64,000 nucleotides of DNA from Sulfuricaulis sp. (GCF_024653915.1 NZ_JANLGY010000026.1:18193-82192), one strand, 5' to 3'; shown: positions 8,453 to 18,131, counted from the first letter of the stretch. Program-made: numbers and translations. Notes: generated by a model from the sequence alone, not told the origin.

Positions 8453-9907
8453 CTAGGAAGGACCTGCTCTCACTCTGGCCCATCGAGTGCTCATCGGCAG
8501 GCAAATTGCGGATATCAGCGCAGTATAAGCCAGCACCACCACAGCCTTGCGAGGCAGGGATGTGACCCATGTAAGAATGTCGTCGGTATACGAGATTGTG
8601 AGAATGTACAGTAGGGCGCTACTCAAGACGATCATTTGCACGCTGAAGCGTCTGCTCATAAGTGTTGAGATGGTGGTTAGAAACGCCGCCAGGAAAAAAT
8701 GAACCGCGATGACGCCAGGCCAGCCAAACCGGCGCCATGAATCCGCTAACAAAGTAACAGGCATGGAATGCCCACGCTCAGGGTCCACCGCCCACCCATA
8801 ATGGCGTAAGAAAAGAACGCCAGAATTCTCATCTTTAGGAAGATCCGGAATCAAGAATGCAGGCAACCAACCCCAACCTAACTTAAGCCAGTCCGCCTCG
8901 CTCCAGCTCCAGTAGGGAAATTTCTCAGGTGTCCTGGCTACGATATCCAGAGCCGACAGCTCGGTGATACGAGCGCCAAATCGGAATATGGTGCGGCCCA
9001 ATGTTTCAGGGTTATACAAAACAGCTCCAGAATCGTCTACACCTATCTGCTTTGGCCCTACAAGCGTGACTACGCGTTGGTACATATCCCCTACGCCAGC
9101 TGGTACCCGGCTGTGATACAACAACCGTACATCCTCGCTTTTCACAGCCAGCCAGGGAATTAGCAACGCAACAATCGCCGCAACTACAAATCGACGAGGA
9201 TGCATTAACCACTTCGGTGACGCCATCAGTAACCCCGCATAGAACATGAACTCGGCGAAAAGAACCGGCGCCCGCCCTCCAGTTGCCAGTTGAAGAATTC
9301 CATATACCAGGAAATACGTCACAAATATCCACCGTTCGCGGTGACCGTGTGGCCACCAGAGACCCAAGATAAAGAACGTCACGGGAGCAACTTTGGCCCC
9401 TATCTGAATCAGATATCGTGAAATATCAGTGGTTGGTGTTCCACTATACGTAAAATACCATTGCGAACTGACAATAAGCATATGAAACACGAGTGACACA
9501 TAACAAACCATCCGCAGCGATTGCACTTGGCTTGCCGGCATGGCGCTCAAGTGGTCGTGCAGATGACCTGATGAACATCCAGGCAACGACGCGCCGATAG
9601 TTCGTCGGCCAACGATTATGGCCCACATGCCCGCAAGAGCGGCATACAACGCGATGAGGTTGATGAGCTGCAAGCGAGCCAATCCATCAGCATAAGGGAA
9701 ATATCCATAGAGCGTTAAATAGGTGTAATTCTGGTCAAAGATGGCTATGAGGGAACCACCAACACCAAAAGCAATGTGCTGAATTGAGAAATATACCAAA
9801 GTAAACCTAGCCAGTGGCACACCTCCAGACCGCTCCCATATATACATCTGCCAAAGTGGAATCAGACCGAGAAAAAACGATATCAGCGCAACCACGATAT
9901 TAATCAT
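8453..9907 (-). CDS. Wzy-like O-antigen/oligosaccharide polymerase (predicted)
   Basis: This 484-residue polytopic membrane protein has about a dozen hydrophobic segments, starting with MINIVVALISFFLGLIPLW. A large hydrophilic loop in the C-terminal half (about residues 270-370, containing LYNPETLGRTIFRFGARI and HYGWAVDPERGHSMPV) matches the periplasmic loop layout of Wzy polymerases. Such enzymes join lipid-linked repeat units in the periplasm. Wzy sequences are poorly conserved, so the call rests on topology and context: a Wzx-type flippase is encoded at 14328-15644 and no other polymerase candidate is evident in the locus. It could instead be an O-antigen ligase-like protein. Confidence 0.65.
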   Translation of the reverse strand: MINIVVALISFFLGLIPLWQMYIWERSGGVPLARFTLVYFSIQHIAFGVGGSLIAIFDQNYTYLTLYGYFPYADGLARLQLINLIALYAALAGMWAIIVGRRTIGASLPGCSSGHLHDHLSAMPASQVQSLRMVCYVSLVFHMLIVSSQWYFTYSGTPTTDISRYLIQIGAKVAPVTFFILGLWWPHGHRERWIFVTYFLVYGILQLATGGRAPVLFAEFMFYAGLLMASPKWLMHPRRFVVAAIVALLIPWLAVKSEDVRLLYHSRVPAGVGDMYQRVVTLVGPKQIGVDDSGAVLYNPETLGRTIFRFGARITELSALDIVARTPEKFPYWSWSEADWLKLGWGWLPAFLIPDLPKDENSGVLFLRHYGWAVDPERGHSMPVTLLADSWRRFGWPGVIAVHFFLAAFLTTISTLMSRRFSVQMIVLSSALLYILTISYTDDILTWVTSLPRKAVVVLAYTALISAICLPMSTRWARVRAGPS

Positions 9908-9914
9908 CGTACGT

Positions 9915-11759
9915 TTACTTCTTTTCCCACAAGAATAAAGGCGCTGGATTGTCCGTTAATTTCCAGACCAGGCGATAGTTCTCGCGCAACCAGGGCACAA
10001 CCACCTCTGGGCGCATGAAACTCCATTTTCGGTCCTCCCACTCATCGAAGGTGGAGCTGACTATATATTCGGGGGGGTTCGCCCGAACGCCGTCCCCAAA
10101 CTTCTTCTCGGCCAAAGGAGGTACATTATTTGCCGATAAACCATGGATACCGTAGCTGTACACCTTTCCGCCAAAGGCGATGCCGGGGCCGGGCACCAAC
10201 CACAAAGTATTTTTCCCCTCAAGACGTGGAGAGACATTTCTTAGCACCTCTTCTATCGTCTTGCTTGAGCTCCACACGGGGTACGAGCCTGGAACGCTCG
10301 CACCGCCCTCCGGCCAATAGAGGCCGGAGAATTTGCTGTCCCCTGGTAACCGCGTTAACTGAGAAAATGTGCTCTTCCAGTTTGGTGCCAGGTGCCAAGC
10401 GGCTGTCCACAGAACCAGCAAGGCTATTGTCATCCTGTAAAAAGCACGTTCCCGGCCGCGGCCATACTGCAACACCAGCATTGGCATAAATAGCATCGCG
10501 GCGAAGACGCTGTTGTGGCGCCCAGAGGCGACAATGCCCAAAGTCCATATTAGGCATATAAATGAAACCCAGAAAGGCTGCGTGATGTCGCCTGAATATT
10601 CTTTCCGAATTATCCCGGCGGCAAGAGACACCACCAAGGCAACCACGACCATGAGATAAAGCAGTTGCCACAGAAAGAATGGCAAGCTAACCAGCTGGAA
10701 GTCGTAAAAAAGCGATGCAAATCTGTGCGGAAACTCCTGAGGCCATAAAGACCAAACACTTAGCGCAATAATAATACCGCACAGCAGCCAAAGCAGTTTT
10801 TCTGCGAACTCCTGGATTGGTGTATTCGCATCCACCGCACCCATCTGATCTTTGCTTCTGGCATGAAGAAGGCGCCCAAAAAAAATCGTAAATAGCCCAA
10901 GCAGCGGCAAGCTGATACCCAGCTCGACGATATAACGAAAGGGCGGCTCGAAAGTTGTGGAAATGCGCGGAAACACTCTTAGAGCCAGCGCCAAAATTCC
11001 CCCCTTAATCTGGCTTCCCCCGACAAGAATTTCCGTTACCAGTTCGCTATAACCACCGTACCAGCCCGGTATCGCCACTGCCACCAGAGCCCCCGCCACC
11101 GCCCCAATCAGAACTAGAAGCCCGGCCATTAAGTATTTCGGGCGCGCTTCATGCTGAACCAGAGCAATGGCACCAGACACGGCGATTAACGCCATGACAA
11201 TAGCAACGCCGACATTCGGCTTGACAAGGATAGCCACTCCGCCGGCTCCACCTGCCAAAATGGCTAAAAAGCTTTTTCCAGTTTTGGAATACCGCAACAT
11301 ACATACCACGGCAAAACCCGATAGAGCTGACGCAATAAGTTCGACGGATTTTCCACCATTATTGGGAGGCACGGTCAGTAAGGCGACGGTCATCATCACA
11401 AATGCGACTTGAACTGCTGATGCGCCATAAGTACGCATCAGCCAAGCAACTACCCCCACATTTATCAACCACCAAAACCACAGGTGGATGTTGACAACAA
11501 GATAGCTGTGCCCAAGCATCTTCATAAAGAGAAGAAGCGAATAGCCAGAGATTGGGGGATAGACACTAAAGAAGTCACGACTCTGCCATTGATCTGCCAT
11601 TAGCCGTGAAGCCAACTCGTAGTCCATACCAAAGTCACCGGACCCGATAACAAAGATCCAGCGCGCAAAGAGCACGGCCAACGAAACAAGCACTGGAATG
11701 AAAATGCCCCAGCGAAACGCTCTTATATGCATTTTCTGGTTTATCGTTTCATTACCCAC
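9915..11759 (-). CDS. Polytopic membrane protein, GT-C-like
   Basis: This 614-residue protein has about 12 predicted membrane segments and a soluble C-terminal domain of about 130 residues (from KSTFSQLTRLPG on). The first periplasmic loop has FGMDYELASR and DFFSVYPPISGY, an acidic loop placement like that of ArnT/PMT GT-C enzymes that use polyprenyl-phosphate sugars. I do not recognise the exact family. An ArnC-like enzyme at 18132-19115 could supply a polyprenyl-phosphate sugar for it, which is inference. Its start overlaps the end of the upstream methyltransferase gene by 19 bases. Confidence 0.7.
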   Translation of the reverse strand: MGNETINQKMHIRAFRWGIFIPVLVSLAVLFARWIFVIGSGDFGMDYELASRLMADQWQSRDFFSVYPPISGYSLLLFMKMLGHSYLVVNIHLWFWWLINVGVVAWLMRTYGASAVQVAFVMMTVALLTVPPNNGGKSVELIASALSGFAVVCMLRYSKTGKSFLAILAGGAGGVAILVKPNVGVAIVMALIAVSGAIALVQHEARPKYLMAGLLVLIGAVAGALVAVAIPGWYGGYSELVTEILVGGSQIKGGILALALRVFPRISTTFEPPFRYIVELGISLPLLGLFTIFFGRLLHARSKDQMGAVDANTPIQEFAEKLLWLLCGIIIALSVWSLWPQEFPHRFASLFYDFQLVSLPFFLWQLLYLMVVVALVVSLAAGIIRKEYSGDITQPFWVSFICLIWTLGIVASGRHNSVFAAMLFMPMLVLQYGRGRERAFYRMTIALLVLWTAAWHLAPNWKSTFSQLTRLPGDSKFSGLYWPEGGASVPGSYPVWSSSKTIEEVLRNVSPRLEGKNTLWLVPGPGIAFGGKVYSYGIHGLSANNVPPLAEKKFGDGVRANPPEYIVSSTFDEWEDRKWSFMRPEVVVPWLRENYRLVWKLTDNPAPLFLWEKK

Positions 11760-12577
11760 AATGATGTCCCTGGCCGATTTTTACACCAGCGATAGGCAGG
11801 CAGTAACTCTGATACTAACTCAGGCCTATTCCAGGCAACGAAAGAACACCCAGTTAGAACATTAAATTGCGACTGATGATTATGGAAAAAATCAAGCACT
11901 ACAAGCTCTTCCTCATATGCCTGTCGATAGGGATATGCAATATCATGTATGTGAATCAAAACACCACTTTTCAATAAAGGTAGAATGTGTTGGGTGTAGT
12001 AGGTCGCAATTTCTCGCGTGTGCCAAGCATCAATAAACAAGATGTCACCAGCCTCCAATGAGGCATAAACGTCCTTGCTAACATCCTCCATCTTCATTTT
12101 TAAAGATTCCACCCTTTTGGGCAGCGAACGTCTCGGCACAGGATCAATACTCAAAATGAGCCCCACGCCATTACGCGACATAGCTTGAGAAACAAACGAG
12201 GTAGAGTGCCCCGAACCAATTTCTATAACAAGTTTTGGGCGAAAATGGCGTACAAATGAATACAGAAGCTCCACATCTTGTGACATGAAGACAGCATTAT
12301 AAACTCTGCCAACCTGCCAGGTGAATTCACGCGTGAACGGGCGGATGATACTTGCAAACTGTTCAGATGCATGCAGAAAGAGCGGATCGTACTTGCGCTG
12401 CGCTTCTGACAGAAGTTCCCAGGTGAATTCTCCCCCTTGGAATTCTTGATGCAGAAATCTTCCTTTTGACAGGATAATTCTAGCCGACCGATATAAATAT
12501 CTTACTTCAGCATACAAACGAGTGGAACTGAGTAATTTTCGAATGCCCGTCATAATCATTTTCTCCCCCTTGTCCAT
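11741..12577 (-). CDS. Class I SAM-dependent methyltransferase
   Basis: This 278-residue protein has the SAM-binding motif LVIEIGSGHSTSFVSQAM in its middle, then LILSIDPVPRR (motif II acidic residue), DILFIDAWHTREIATYY and VLIHIHDIAYPY. The pattern fits the Methyltransf_24 group, often found in polysaccharide loci, where it is thought to methylate sugars. About 95 residues precede the SAM domain and may bind the acceptor. Codon use and base composition are AT-richer than in the core genes, as for its neighbours. Confidence 0.8.
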   Translation of the reverse strand: MDKGEKMIMTGIRKLLSSTRLYAEVRYLYRSARIILSKGRFLHQEFQGGEFTWELLSEAQRKYDPLFLHASEQFASIIRPFTREFTWQVGRVYNAVFMSQDVELLYSFVRHFRPKLVIEIGSGHSTSFVSQAMSRNGVGLILSIDPVPRRSLPKRVESLKMKMEDVSKDVYASLEAGDILFIDAWHTREIATYYTQHILPLLKSGVLIHIHDIAYPYRQAYEEELVVLDFFHNHQSQFNVLTGCSFVAWNRPELVSELLPAYRWCKNRPGTSLWVMKR

Positions 12578-12771
12578 ACAGTAAGTAAATCATGTGTGCT
12601 CAATAAAGTGTCGCCAAGTAAACAATGGGGAAATACGACAATATGGCAGACAGAGGCATCGGATTTTTCTTGGTTTTTATTTTCATTTAAGATGATTAGA
12701 TTAATTTCGGTTCATCGGTAGCACTCTTAATAATAGAAAAGACTGAACAGCCGCTGGCAAAGAAAATTGAT

Positions 12772-14304
12772 TCATGCAACAAAAAGCAACTTTGCTGCTG
12801 CCTTGGCAGACATCTTGAGCAATAACCACCCATGGGAAAATCGGCTAATGTTGGTCTCGCCATAGGTGCGCTGCCGGTAACGGACAGGAACCTCAACAAT
12901 CTTAAGATTAAGCTTTGAGGCGCCGAAAAGGAGATCAAAATCACCAAAGGGATCGAAATCGCCAAAGTAACCACGGCCATTGGCTATTTTCTCATAGTCA
13001 ACCCGTCTTAGAACTTTCGTGCCGCAGAGAGTATCCTTGATGGGCTGGCCCAGAATCCAGCTTAACAAAAGTGCAAAAGATTTATTGCCCAAGAGATTCA
13101 GGAAGCGCATTGCCCGTGGATCCATCGCATAGACCAATCTTGATCCATTAATAAACTCGCCTTTACCGCCTATGAGCGCGTCATAATATTGAGGCAGATC
13201 CTCCGGGGGCACGCTAAGATCGGCATCCAGGATCATTAGTATGTCTCCAGTCGCCATCGAGAATCCCAATCGAACAGCATCGGCTTTACCCTTGCCTTCC
13301 TGAACAAATACCTTGATGCCTTTGTCAGGCATCGCCGCCGCTACCCCTCGACACTGCTGAAGGGTATCGTCTTTTGAATGTCCCTCAACAAAAATCAATT
13401 CTGTATGTGAGCCCATCGCTGGCAGGCGGCGAACCAGGTTTTCGATATTGCCCGACTCGTTACGACAGGGGCAAATAACCGAAACCCGTGGTGGAGAATC
13501 AGGTAATCCCAGGTCTGATTGAACCTCTAGCGGCCTCGCAACAATCCAGTTGGTAAGACATAGCGAACGGAAGCCCGGGAGATGCACCAGATAACGGTTA
13601 GCGATTGTGCTTAGAAGAGGTATCCGTTTAGGTAACAGAATGTGCCCGCGATGCTGAACCACTTCGAAACCCGCAAGGTAAAAAAGATTGGAAATATCCT
13701 GCGCTGTTGTCCAATTAAGCAGAGGTTGAGGAAACTTGAACCCAAGCTTCTCAGCCAGCGTAAGAATTGGCTGCCAAAGCCTGCTGTACCAGTTCAGAAC
13801 TATTCGCGTACGTGAGTGGCAAACCGTGCGGAGGCGCTCAAATACCAGGCGAATGTCATATAGATAGCCAACCAAGTCTGATAAAACTATATAATCGAAT
13901 TTTCTGCTGGGTAATGTCAGACGCTCAGCGCACATCTGTTGAAATTCAAGATTAGGATATTTCGCGGCTGCGAGGCGGACCATCTCTCCTGAGATGTCAA
14001 TGCCAAGGCCATAGGCAGGATTCAGGGAAGCCAGCAGGTCGCCGTTACCGCTGCCAATCTCCAGCACGCTTGCATCGGGGGGTATATAGAACCCGTATAG
14101 CGAGGCAATAGCCCCATGATAGCCCGCATTGCGCTGATGCCAGTGATCTACATGGGCAGAGTAGCCATCAAAGAACGTCTCCCACTCGTGCAAGTATTCA
14201 TCCATATTCAAGGGCGGCCGTTCCGTTCGTACTGCCCGAACCCACTCATGGTGCCCCATCATTTGTTTGGTGCTCGATGTGGTGATTTGCTTCTTCGAAT
14301 CCAT
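12772..14304 (-). CDS. Fused SAM methyltransferase-GT2 glycosyltransferase
   Basis: This 510-residue protein has two catalytic domains. Residues about 40-230 form a class I methyltransferase (VLEIGSGNGDLLASL, YGLGIDISGEMVRLA, FDYIVLSDLVGYL). Residues about 275-500 form a GT2 glycosyltransferase (VSVICPCRNESGNIENLV, then DILMILDADLSVPPEDLP with the DXD-like DAD, then DTLCGTKVLRR). The GT2 half resembles dolichyl/polyprenyl-phosphate sugar synthases. No stop or frameshift separates the halves, so the fusion looks real. It may methylate and transfer, or prime and modify, the same sugar. A 194-base AT-rich gap with no recognisable element precedes the next gene. Confidence 0.85.
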   Translation of the reverse strand: MDSKKQITTSSTKQMMGHHEWVRAVRTERPPLNMDEYLHEWETFFDGYSAHVDHWHQRNAGYHGAIASLYGFYIPPDASVLEIGSGNGDLLASLNPAYGLGIDISGEMVRLAAAKYPNLEFQQMCAERLTLPSRKFDYIVLSDLVGYLYDIRLVFERLRTVCHSRTRIVLNWYSRLWQPILTLAEKLGFKFPQPLLNWTTAQDISNLFYLAGFEVVQHRGHILLPKRIPLLSTIANRYLVHLPGFRSLCLTNWIVARPLEVQSDLGLPDSPPRVSVICPCRNESGNIENLVRRLPAMGSHTELIFVEGHSKDDTLQQCRGVAAAMPDKGIKVFVQEGKGKADAVRLGFSMATGDILMILDADLSVPPEDLPQYYDALIGGKGEFINGSRLVYAMDPRAMRFLNLLGNKSFALLLSWILGQPIKDTLCGTKVLRRVDYEKIANGRGYFGDFDPFGDFDLLFGASKLNLKIVEVPVRYRQRTYGETNISRFSHGWLLLKMSAKAAAKLLFVA

Positions 14305-14327
14305 ATTCTGTCTCTATCGCTTATTGA

Positions 14328-15644
14328 CTATCCCGCCAACCTGCGTCTGAAACTTAGCAGTTGGTCCCAAAGTAAAAACAGATCCTCACGGCGAGGAATC
14401 ACCATCTTCCAAGGACTCACCTGCGTCCTGCGTGAAATGAGAAATACCAAAGTGGCCAGCGTTACCAAATAACTCGCTAATGAGGCCACGGCTGCTCCCA
14501 TTAATTCATAGCGACGTAGCAGCAACACTAGCATTACAACTGTCGTCCCGAGCCCGATAAATTCAGCGACCATTGGCAGCTTCGGCGCCCCGATGCCTCG
14601 CAAACCATCGCTGGCCACCTGATTAAAACTTGCTATGCTGGCGGCAACAACCAATACCAGCGCTGCCGGAACCGCCGACATGAAAGCCGCCCCGAAGAGC
14701 AACGGCAAGACTAAGGGCGTTAGCGCTAGTAACATCACCGCCAGCATGGCGGCACTTAACACACACAGGCGCAAGGTTCGATGCAAAGTTTCTGCCTGCA
14801 CTTGCTGGTCGTGAGTGGCGGCCAATCGAGGAAAAACAACCTGCGACACCGAAGTCAAAAGTGGAGAGAACGCGCCGCTCCAAGCCACTGCCACTACATA
14901 AAGGCCCAAGGTATCCGCTGACAGAAATGTTGCCATCAGCAGTTGATCGAGGCGTAGGTTCAATTGTTGAGGCACAGCAGTAAGGGAGGCTGGTAACCCA
15001 TAACGCAGCAGTGTCGGCAAATGAGAAACTTCGGGCTGGTGAGGCGGTGGAACTTTACGTAATGCCAGAACGACAAATACACAGGCGACACAAATCATCA
15101 CCGCCAGGTAAAACAGCGAGATAGCCCCTGCGGTTACCATCCCCAACATCCAAGTCAGTCCAATCACAGCCAGCCATGCCACTGGGGCCTGAAAACGCAG
15201 AATATTCCAGAGCTTAAATTTTCCAAGACCTTGCAACACCCAGAGAGGAGCGCCAGCAGCAAATTGGATAGGTATCATCAGCAGGTAGATTTGCGCGTAG
15301 TGTATGACGCTGGCCGATTGAGCATCCAGCAAAAAAGGCATCATTAAGTATGCGATGGCAACGAGCGGAATTGACCACAATAACAAAGCCACCAGAGCAG
15401 TAGTCATCAAACGCCCGGCAAGGCTGGGATCTCTTCCCGAGAAGTACGCCGCCGCGGTAGTTATCCCAAGCGCGCCAACTCCAAACAGAATAGTAGCCGG
15501 GTTCTGGATTGCGGCCAGAGCACCACGCCCCTCTGGACCCAGAATCCGCGCAAGCATGACGCCAGTCAGCAGGCCAAGCAAGGTCGCGGCAATATTTACC
15601 GCCGTAGTCCAAGCGAGGTCGTGGGTGAAATTCCTCTTGCTCAC
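14328..15644 (-). CDS. Wzx-type oligosaccharide flippase
   Basis: This 438-residue protein has about 12-14 hydrophobic segments and the polysaccharide-transporter opening NIAATLLGLLTGVMLARILGPEGRG, a segment shared by Wzx/MATE-like exporters, where the GPEGRG turn follows the first helix. It should move undecaprenyl-linked repeat units across the inner membrane for polymerisation by the Wzy-like protein at 8453-9907. It sits 19 bases downstream of the WecE-type aminotransferase gene, as expected of an operon. Confidence 0.88.
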   Translation of the reverse strand: MSKRNFTHDLAWTTAVNIAATLLGLLTGVMLARILGPEGRGALAAIQNPATILFGVGALGITTAAAYFSGRDPSLAGRLMTTALVALLLWSIPLVAIAYLMMPFLLDAQSASVIHYAQIYLLMIPIQFAAGAPLWVLQGLGKFKLWNILRFQAPVAWLAVIGLTWMLGMVTAGAISLFYLAVMICVACVFVVLALRKVPPPHQPEVSHLPTLLRYGLPASLTAVPQQLNLRLDQLLMATFLSADTLGLYVVAVAWSGAFSPLLTSVSQVVFPRLAATHDQQVQAETLHRTLRLCVLSAAMLAVMLLALTPLVLPLLFGAAFMSAVPAALVLVVAASIASFNQVASDGLRGIGAPKLPMVAEFIGLGTTVVMLVLLLRRYELMGAAVASLASYLVTLATLVFLISRRTQVSPWKMVIPRREDLFLLWDQLLSFRRRLAG

Positions 15645-15663
15645 TATTCAACAATCACAATAT

Positions 15664-16797
15664 TTATTGAAACGTCGCTAATACACTATCAATCACTTTA
15701 CCCTGAGACTCTTCATCTAGTCCTGCATACATCGGCAAGCGTAACAATGTAGCACTGACCCGATTCGTTACTGCCAACTCCCCCTCTGCCCGTCCAAACC
15801 GCAGCCCCGCAGGTGAGCTATGCAATGGAATGTAATGAAAAACCGAGATGACGCCCTGTTCGCGCAACTTTTCAATCATCCCATTACGGGCGGATTCACT
15901 CGGCAATAGCACGTAATACATGTGCGCATTATGATCAGAATAGTCCGGCACGACTGGCCGGCGCAGCCAGCCCCGCGCCTCCGCGCTGGCAAAAGCCTGG
16001 TGATAAGTCTCCCAGCACGTTAGTCGATTCTCCGTAATCACTGTCGCTTCCTCCATTTGCGCCAGCAGAAAGGCAGCAATGATTTCACCAGGCAGGTACG
16101 AAGATCCCACGTCTACCCACGTGTATTTATCCACCAAACCGTGCATGAATTGCTTACGATTCGTACCTTTTTCACGCAAAATTTCGGCACGAGCCACTAA
16201 CCGATCATCGTTGATTAAAAGCGCCCCACCTTCTCCCGACGTAATGTTCTTGGTTTCGTGAAAAGAAAGGGTCGCCAAGTGGCCAATGCTCCCAAGAGGG
16301 CGGCCCTTGTAGCGGGAAAGCACGGCCTGTGCCGCATCTGCGATCACAAGCAAGCCATGCTTTTCCGCAATTGCCATGATCGTGTCCATCTCACACCCTA
16401 CTCCTGCGTAATGTACCGGAACAATGGCACGCGTACGTGAAGTAATCGCAGCTTCAATCAATCGCTCATCCAGATTCAATGTGTCGGGCCGAATATCCAC
16501 AAACACCGGCACAGCCCCGCGCAACACAAAAGCATTGGCCGTGGAAACGAAGGTGTAAGAGGGCATGATGACTTCATCACCCGGCTTCAGATCGGCCAGG
16601 AGCGCTGCCATCTCCAGAGCCCCCGTGCAGGAATGGGTTAGTAACGCCCGTATGCTTCCCACCGTCTGCTCTAGCCAGGTTTCACAGCGCCGGGTAAATG
16701 GCCCATCGCCGGACAATATGCTGTTATGGTGAGCCTGAGCGATATACCAGAGCTCTCTGCCAGTCATATGAGGGCGATTAAAAGGAATTTTTGACAC
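15664..16797 (-). CDS. wecE: dTDP-4-amino-4,6-dideoxygalactose transaminase (WecE/RffA type)
   Basis: The enzyme makes dTDP-4-amino-4,6-dideoxy-sugar from the dTDP-4-keto-6-deoxyglucose intermediate using PLP and glutamate. The 377-residue protein follows E. coli WecE closely: IPFNRPHMTGREL, LSGDGPFTRRCETWLEQ, PGDEVIMPSYTFVSTANAF, IVPVHYAGVGCEMDTIMAIA, the PLP lysine in SFHETKN, EKGTNRKQF and VFHYIPLHSSPAGLRFG. Compared with my memory of E. coli, one glycine is missing after the PLP lysine region (SGEGGALL). The rmlA/rmlB genes that supply the substrate are not in the window. The N-formyltransferase upstream probably acts next. Confidence 0.9.
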   Translation of the reverse strand: MSKIPFNRPHMTGRELWYIAQAHHNSILSGDGPFTRRCETWLEQTVGSIRALLTHSCTGALEMAALLADLKPGDEVIMPSYTFVSTANAFVLRGAVPVFVDIRPDTLNLDERLIEAAITSRTRAIVPVHYAGVGCEMDTIMAIAEKHGLLVIADAAQAVLSRYKGRPLGSIGHLATLSFHETKNITSGEGGALLINDDRLVARAEILREKGTNRKQFMHGLVDKYTWVDVGSSYLPGEIIAAFLLAQMEEATVITENRLTCWETYHQAFASAEARGWLRRPVVPDYSDHNAHMYYVLLPSESARNGMIEKLREQGVISVFHYIPLHSSPAGLRFGRAEGELAVTNRVSATLLRLPMYAGLDEESQGKVIDSVLATFQ

Positions 16798-16874
16798 AAC
16801 AAAGCCTCCTTATTAGTTGGTGGGGGTAGCTAGCAGGGCATATCACCATCACAATAATAAGGACGACCTACCTG

Positions 16875-17008
16875 TGGGCACCTCTATACATATAAAAAAA
16901 CTGCGTCCTTCCCGCAAAGGCAGGAATCCAGTTCCTTTGATTTTAAAGGGAAAGGTCACTGGATCCCAGCCTTCGCGGGGATGGAAAATAAATTTTTAGA
17001 GGTGCCCA
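16875..17008. repeat. MITE-like palindromic element with 12-bp terminal inverted repeats
   Basis: TGGGCACCTCTA at 16875-16886 is perfectly inverted as TAGAGGTGCCCA at 16997-17008, bounding a 134-base element. Inside are two nested inverted arms (about 16911-16931 and 16958-16980) of the form CCCGCAAAGGCAGGAATCCAG and CTGGATCCCAGCCTTCGCGG. There is no coding capacity. The arms resemble repeats often seen between genes in Proteobacteria. No clear target-site duplication is visible. Confidence 0.7.
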
Positions 17009-17020
17009 TATCGTATCGTT

Positions 17021-17902
17021 TTATGTAAAGCGGGTACGGAATTGTTGCAGTGGAAGCATGGACTGGCCATTCGAATCATCGAGTAATGTCAGTACTTTTA
17101 ATAACCCTTGTCCACATACTACGATGGGATGCGGCCCATCCATCCAAACTACTTTGCCGGACGTGCGATTTTCAATCGCGATATCTGGCAACGGCTTAGT
17201 CTCGATTATACGTGCACGGACACCATTCACTAAGGTCATTGCTCCTTTATAGGGAAAGCCTACGGCGTCTACAAATCGAGCAATCCAGTCTGCTGACCGG
17301 TCCCATGGCACATGGTAATCGGCATCATCACGCCACAGGCTAATGCTCGCGTTTGCCTCCTCTTGGGGTGTTCCGGAAATGGCCTTCTCTTGATTTATTA
17401 AAGAAAAAATATGACGCGCAAGAGTCAAGTAATTTTTCGTTACCAGATCAATTGCTGTCTCGATCTTGATTGGATAGCGTATCGGTGTAGATGACTGGGC
17501 GATAATATCGCCCCGATCGTAGTTTGCTGCACCAAAAAGCGCACTGACTCCAACTAATGGCTCACCATTAATCAGGCACGACACTAAAGGGTTGAATCCC
17601 CGGTATCTGGGCAATAGCGAATCATGGAGAATTATCAGACGGTTCGCAGGTAAATCATTGATCAACCAGCGCCATGAAATCGCCAACGCGTATTGAGTTC
17701 TCACAGATTGATAAAGGCTACGGTCGATGCACTTAAGGCCGACTTTTTCGCACAATGCAGATATCTCATCGTAGTAATCATTAGCCACATTGAGATCCCG
17801 AGCGACGACAACTTCTTCAAACAAGTGGCCCAACTCTTCAAGAGAGTCATTCAGCACACTGTAACCCTTGCGGGTCATGAGAAATAAAGTAATCGGTTTC
17901 AT
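17021..17902 (-). CDS. Sugar N-formyltransferase (methionyl-tRNA formyltransferase fold)
   Basis: This 293-residue protein has the formyltransferase core: LHDSLLPRYRGFNPLVSCL with the catalytic His of the HxSLLPxYRG motif, NGEPLVGVSALFGAANYDRGDI with the conserved Asp-Gly turn, and a C-terminal domain with PYKGAMTLVNG. It is too divergent and too short of the tRNA-binding features to be Fmt. It should formylate an amino sugar from N10-formyltetrahydrofolate. The next gene is the WecE-type aminotransferase, so the predicted product is a dTDP-4-formamido-4,6-dideoxyhexose. A 223-base gap containing the MITE-like element separates them. Confidence 0.87.
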   Translation of the reverse strand: MKPITLFLMTRKGYSVLNDSLEELGHLFEEVVVARDLNVANDYYDEISALCEKVGLKCIDRSLYQSVRTQYALAISWRWLINDLPANRLIILHDSLLPRYRGFNPLVSCLINGEPLVGVSALFGAANYDRGDIIAQSSTPIRYPIKIETAIDLVTKNYLTLARHIFSLINQEKAISGTPQEEANASISLWRDDADYHVPWDRSADWIARFVDAVGFPYKGAMTLVNGVRARIIETKPLPDIAIENRTSGKVVWMDGPHPIVVCGQGLLKVLTLLDDSNGQSMLPLQQFRTRFT

Positions 17903-18131
17903 GACAATCGCTGCGCGCCAGGAGGAATGAAGCGATAGCGCGTAGCCCTCGGTAGCCTCGCTTCGCGAGGCGTAGAGTCACTACGGCGGTTCTCAGCCGC
18001 AGGACGGCCGGGACCTGCGCAGCAGAATAACGCGCCGTGCCCGAGTGATCGCAAGGGACTGAGAAGTCCTGTCGCGTTTAGCGAGGGCCGGTGCACAACG
18101 TAAGGCTTCACCATCTTAGAATTGACGAGCA
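17903..18131. other. GC-rich structured intergenic stretch
   Basis: These 229 bases differ sharply in composition from the AT-leaning genes on both sides. They contain a perfect hairpin, GCCTCG at 17955-17960 and CGAGGC at 17966-17971 around a CTTCG loop, and other short self-complementary runs. An open frame of 77 codons crosses it but shows no recognisable protein and no ribosome site. It may be a degenerate repeat. Confidence 0.45.
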
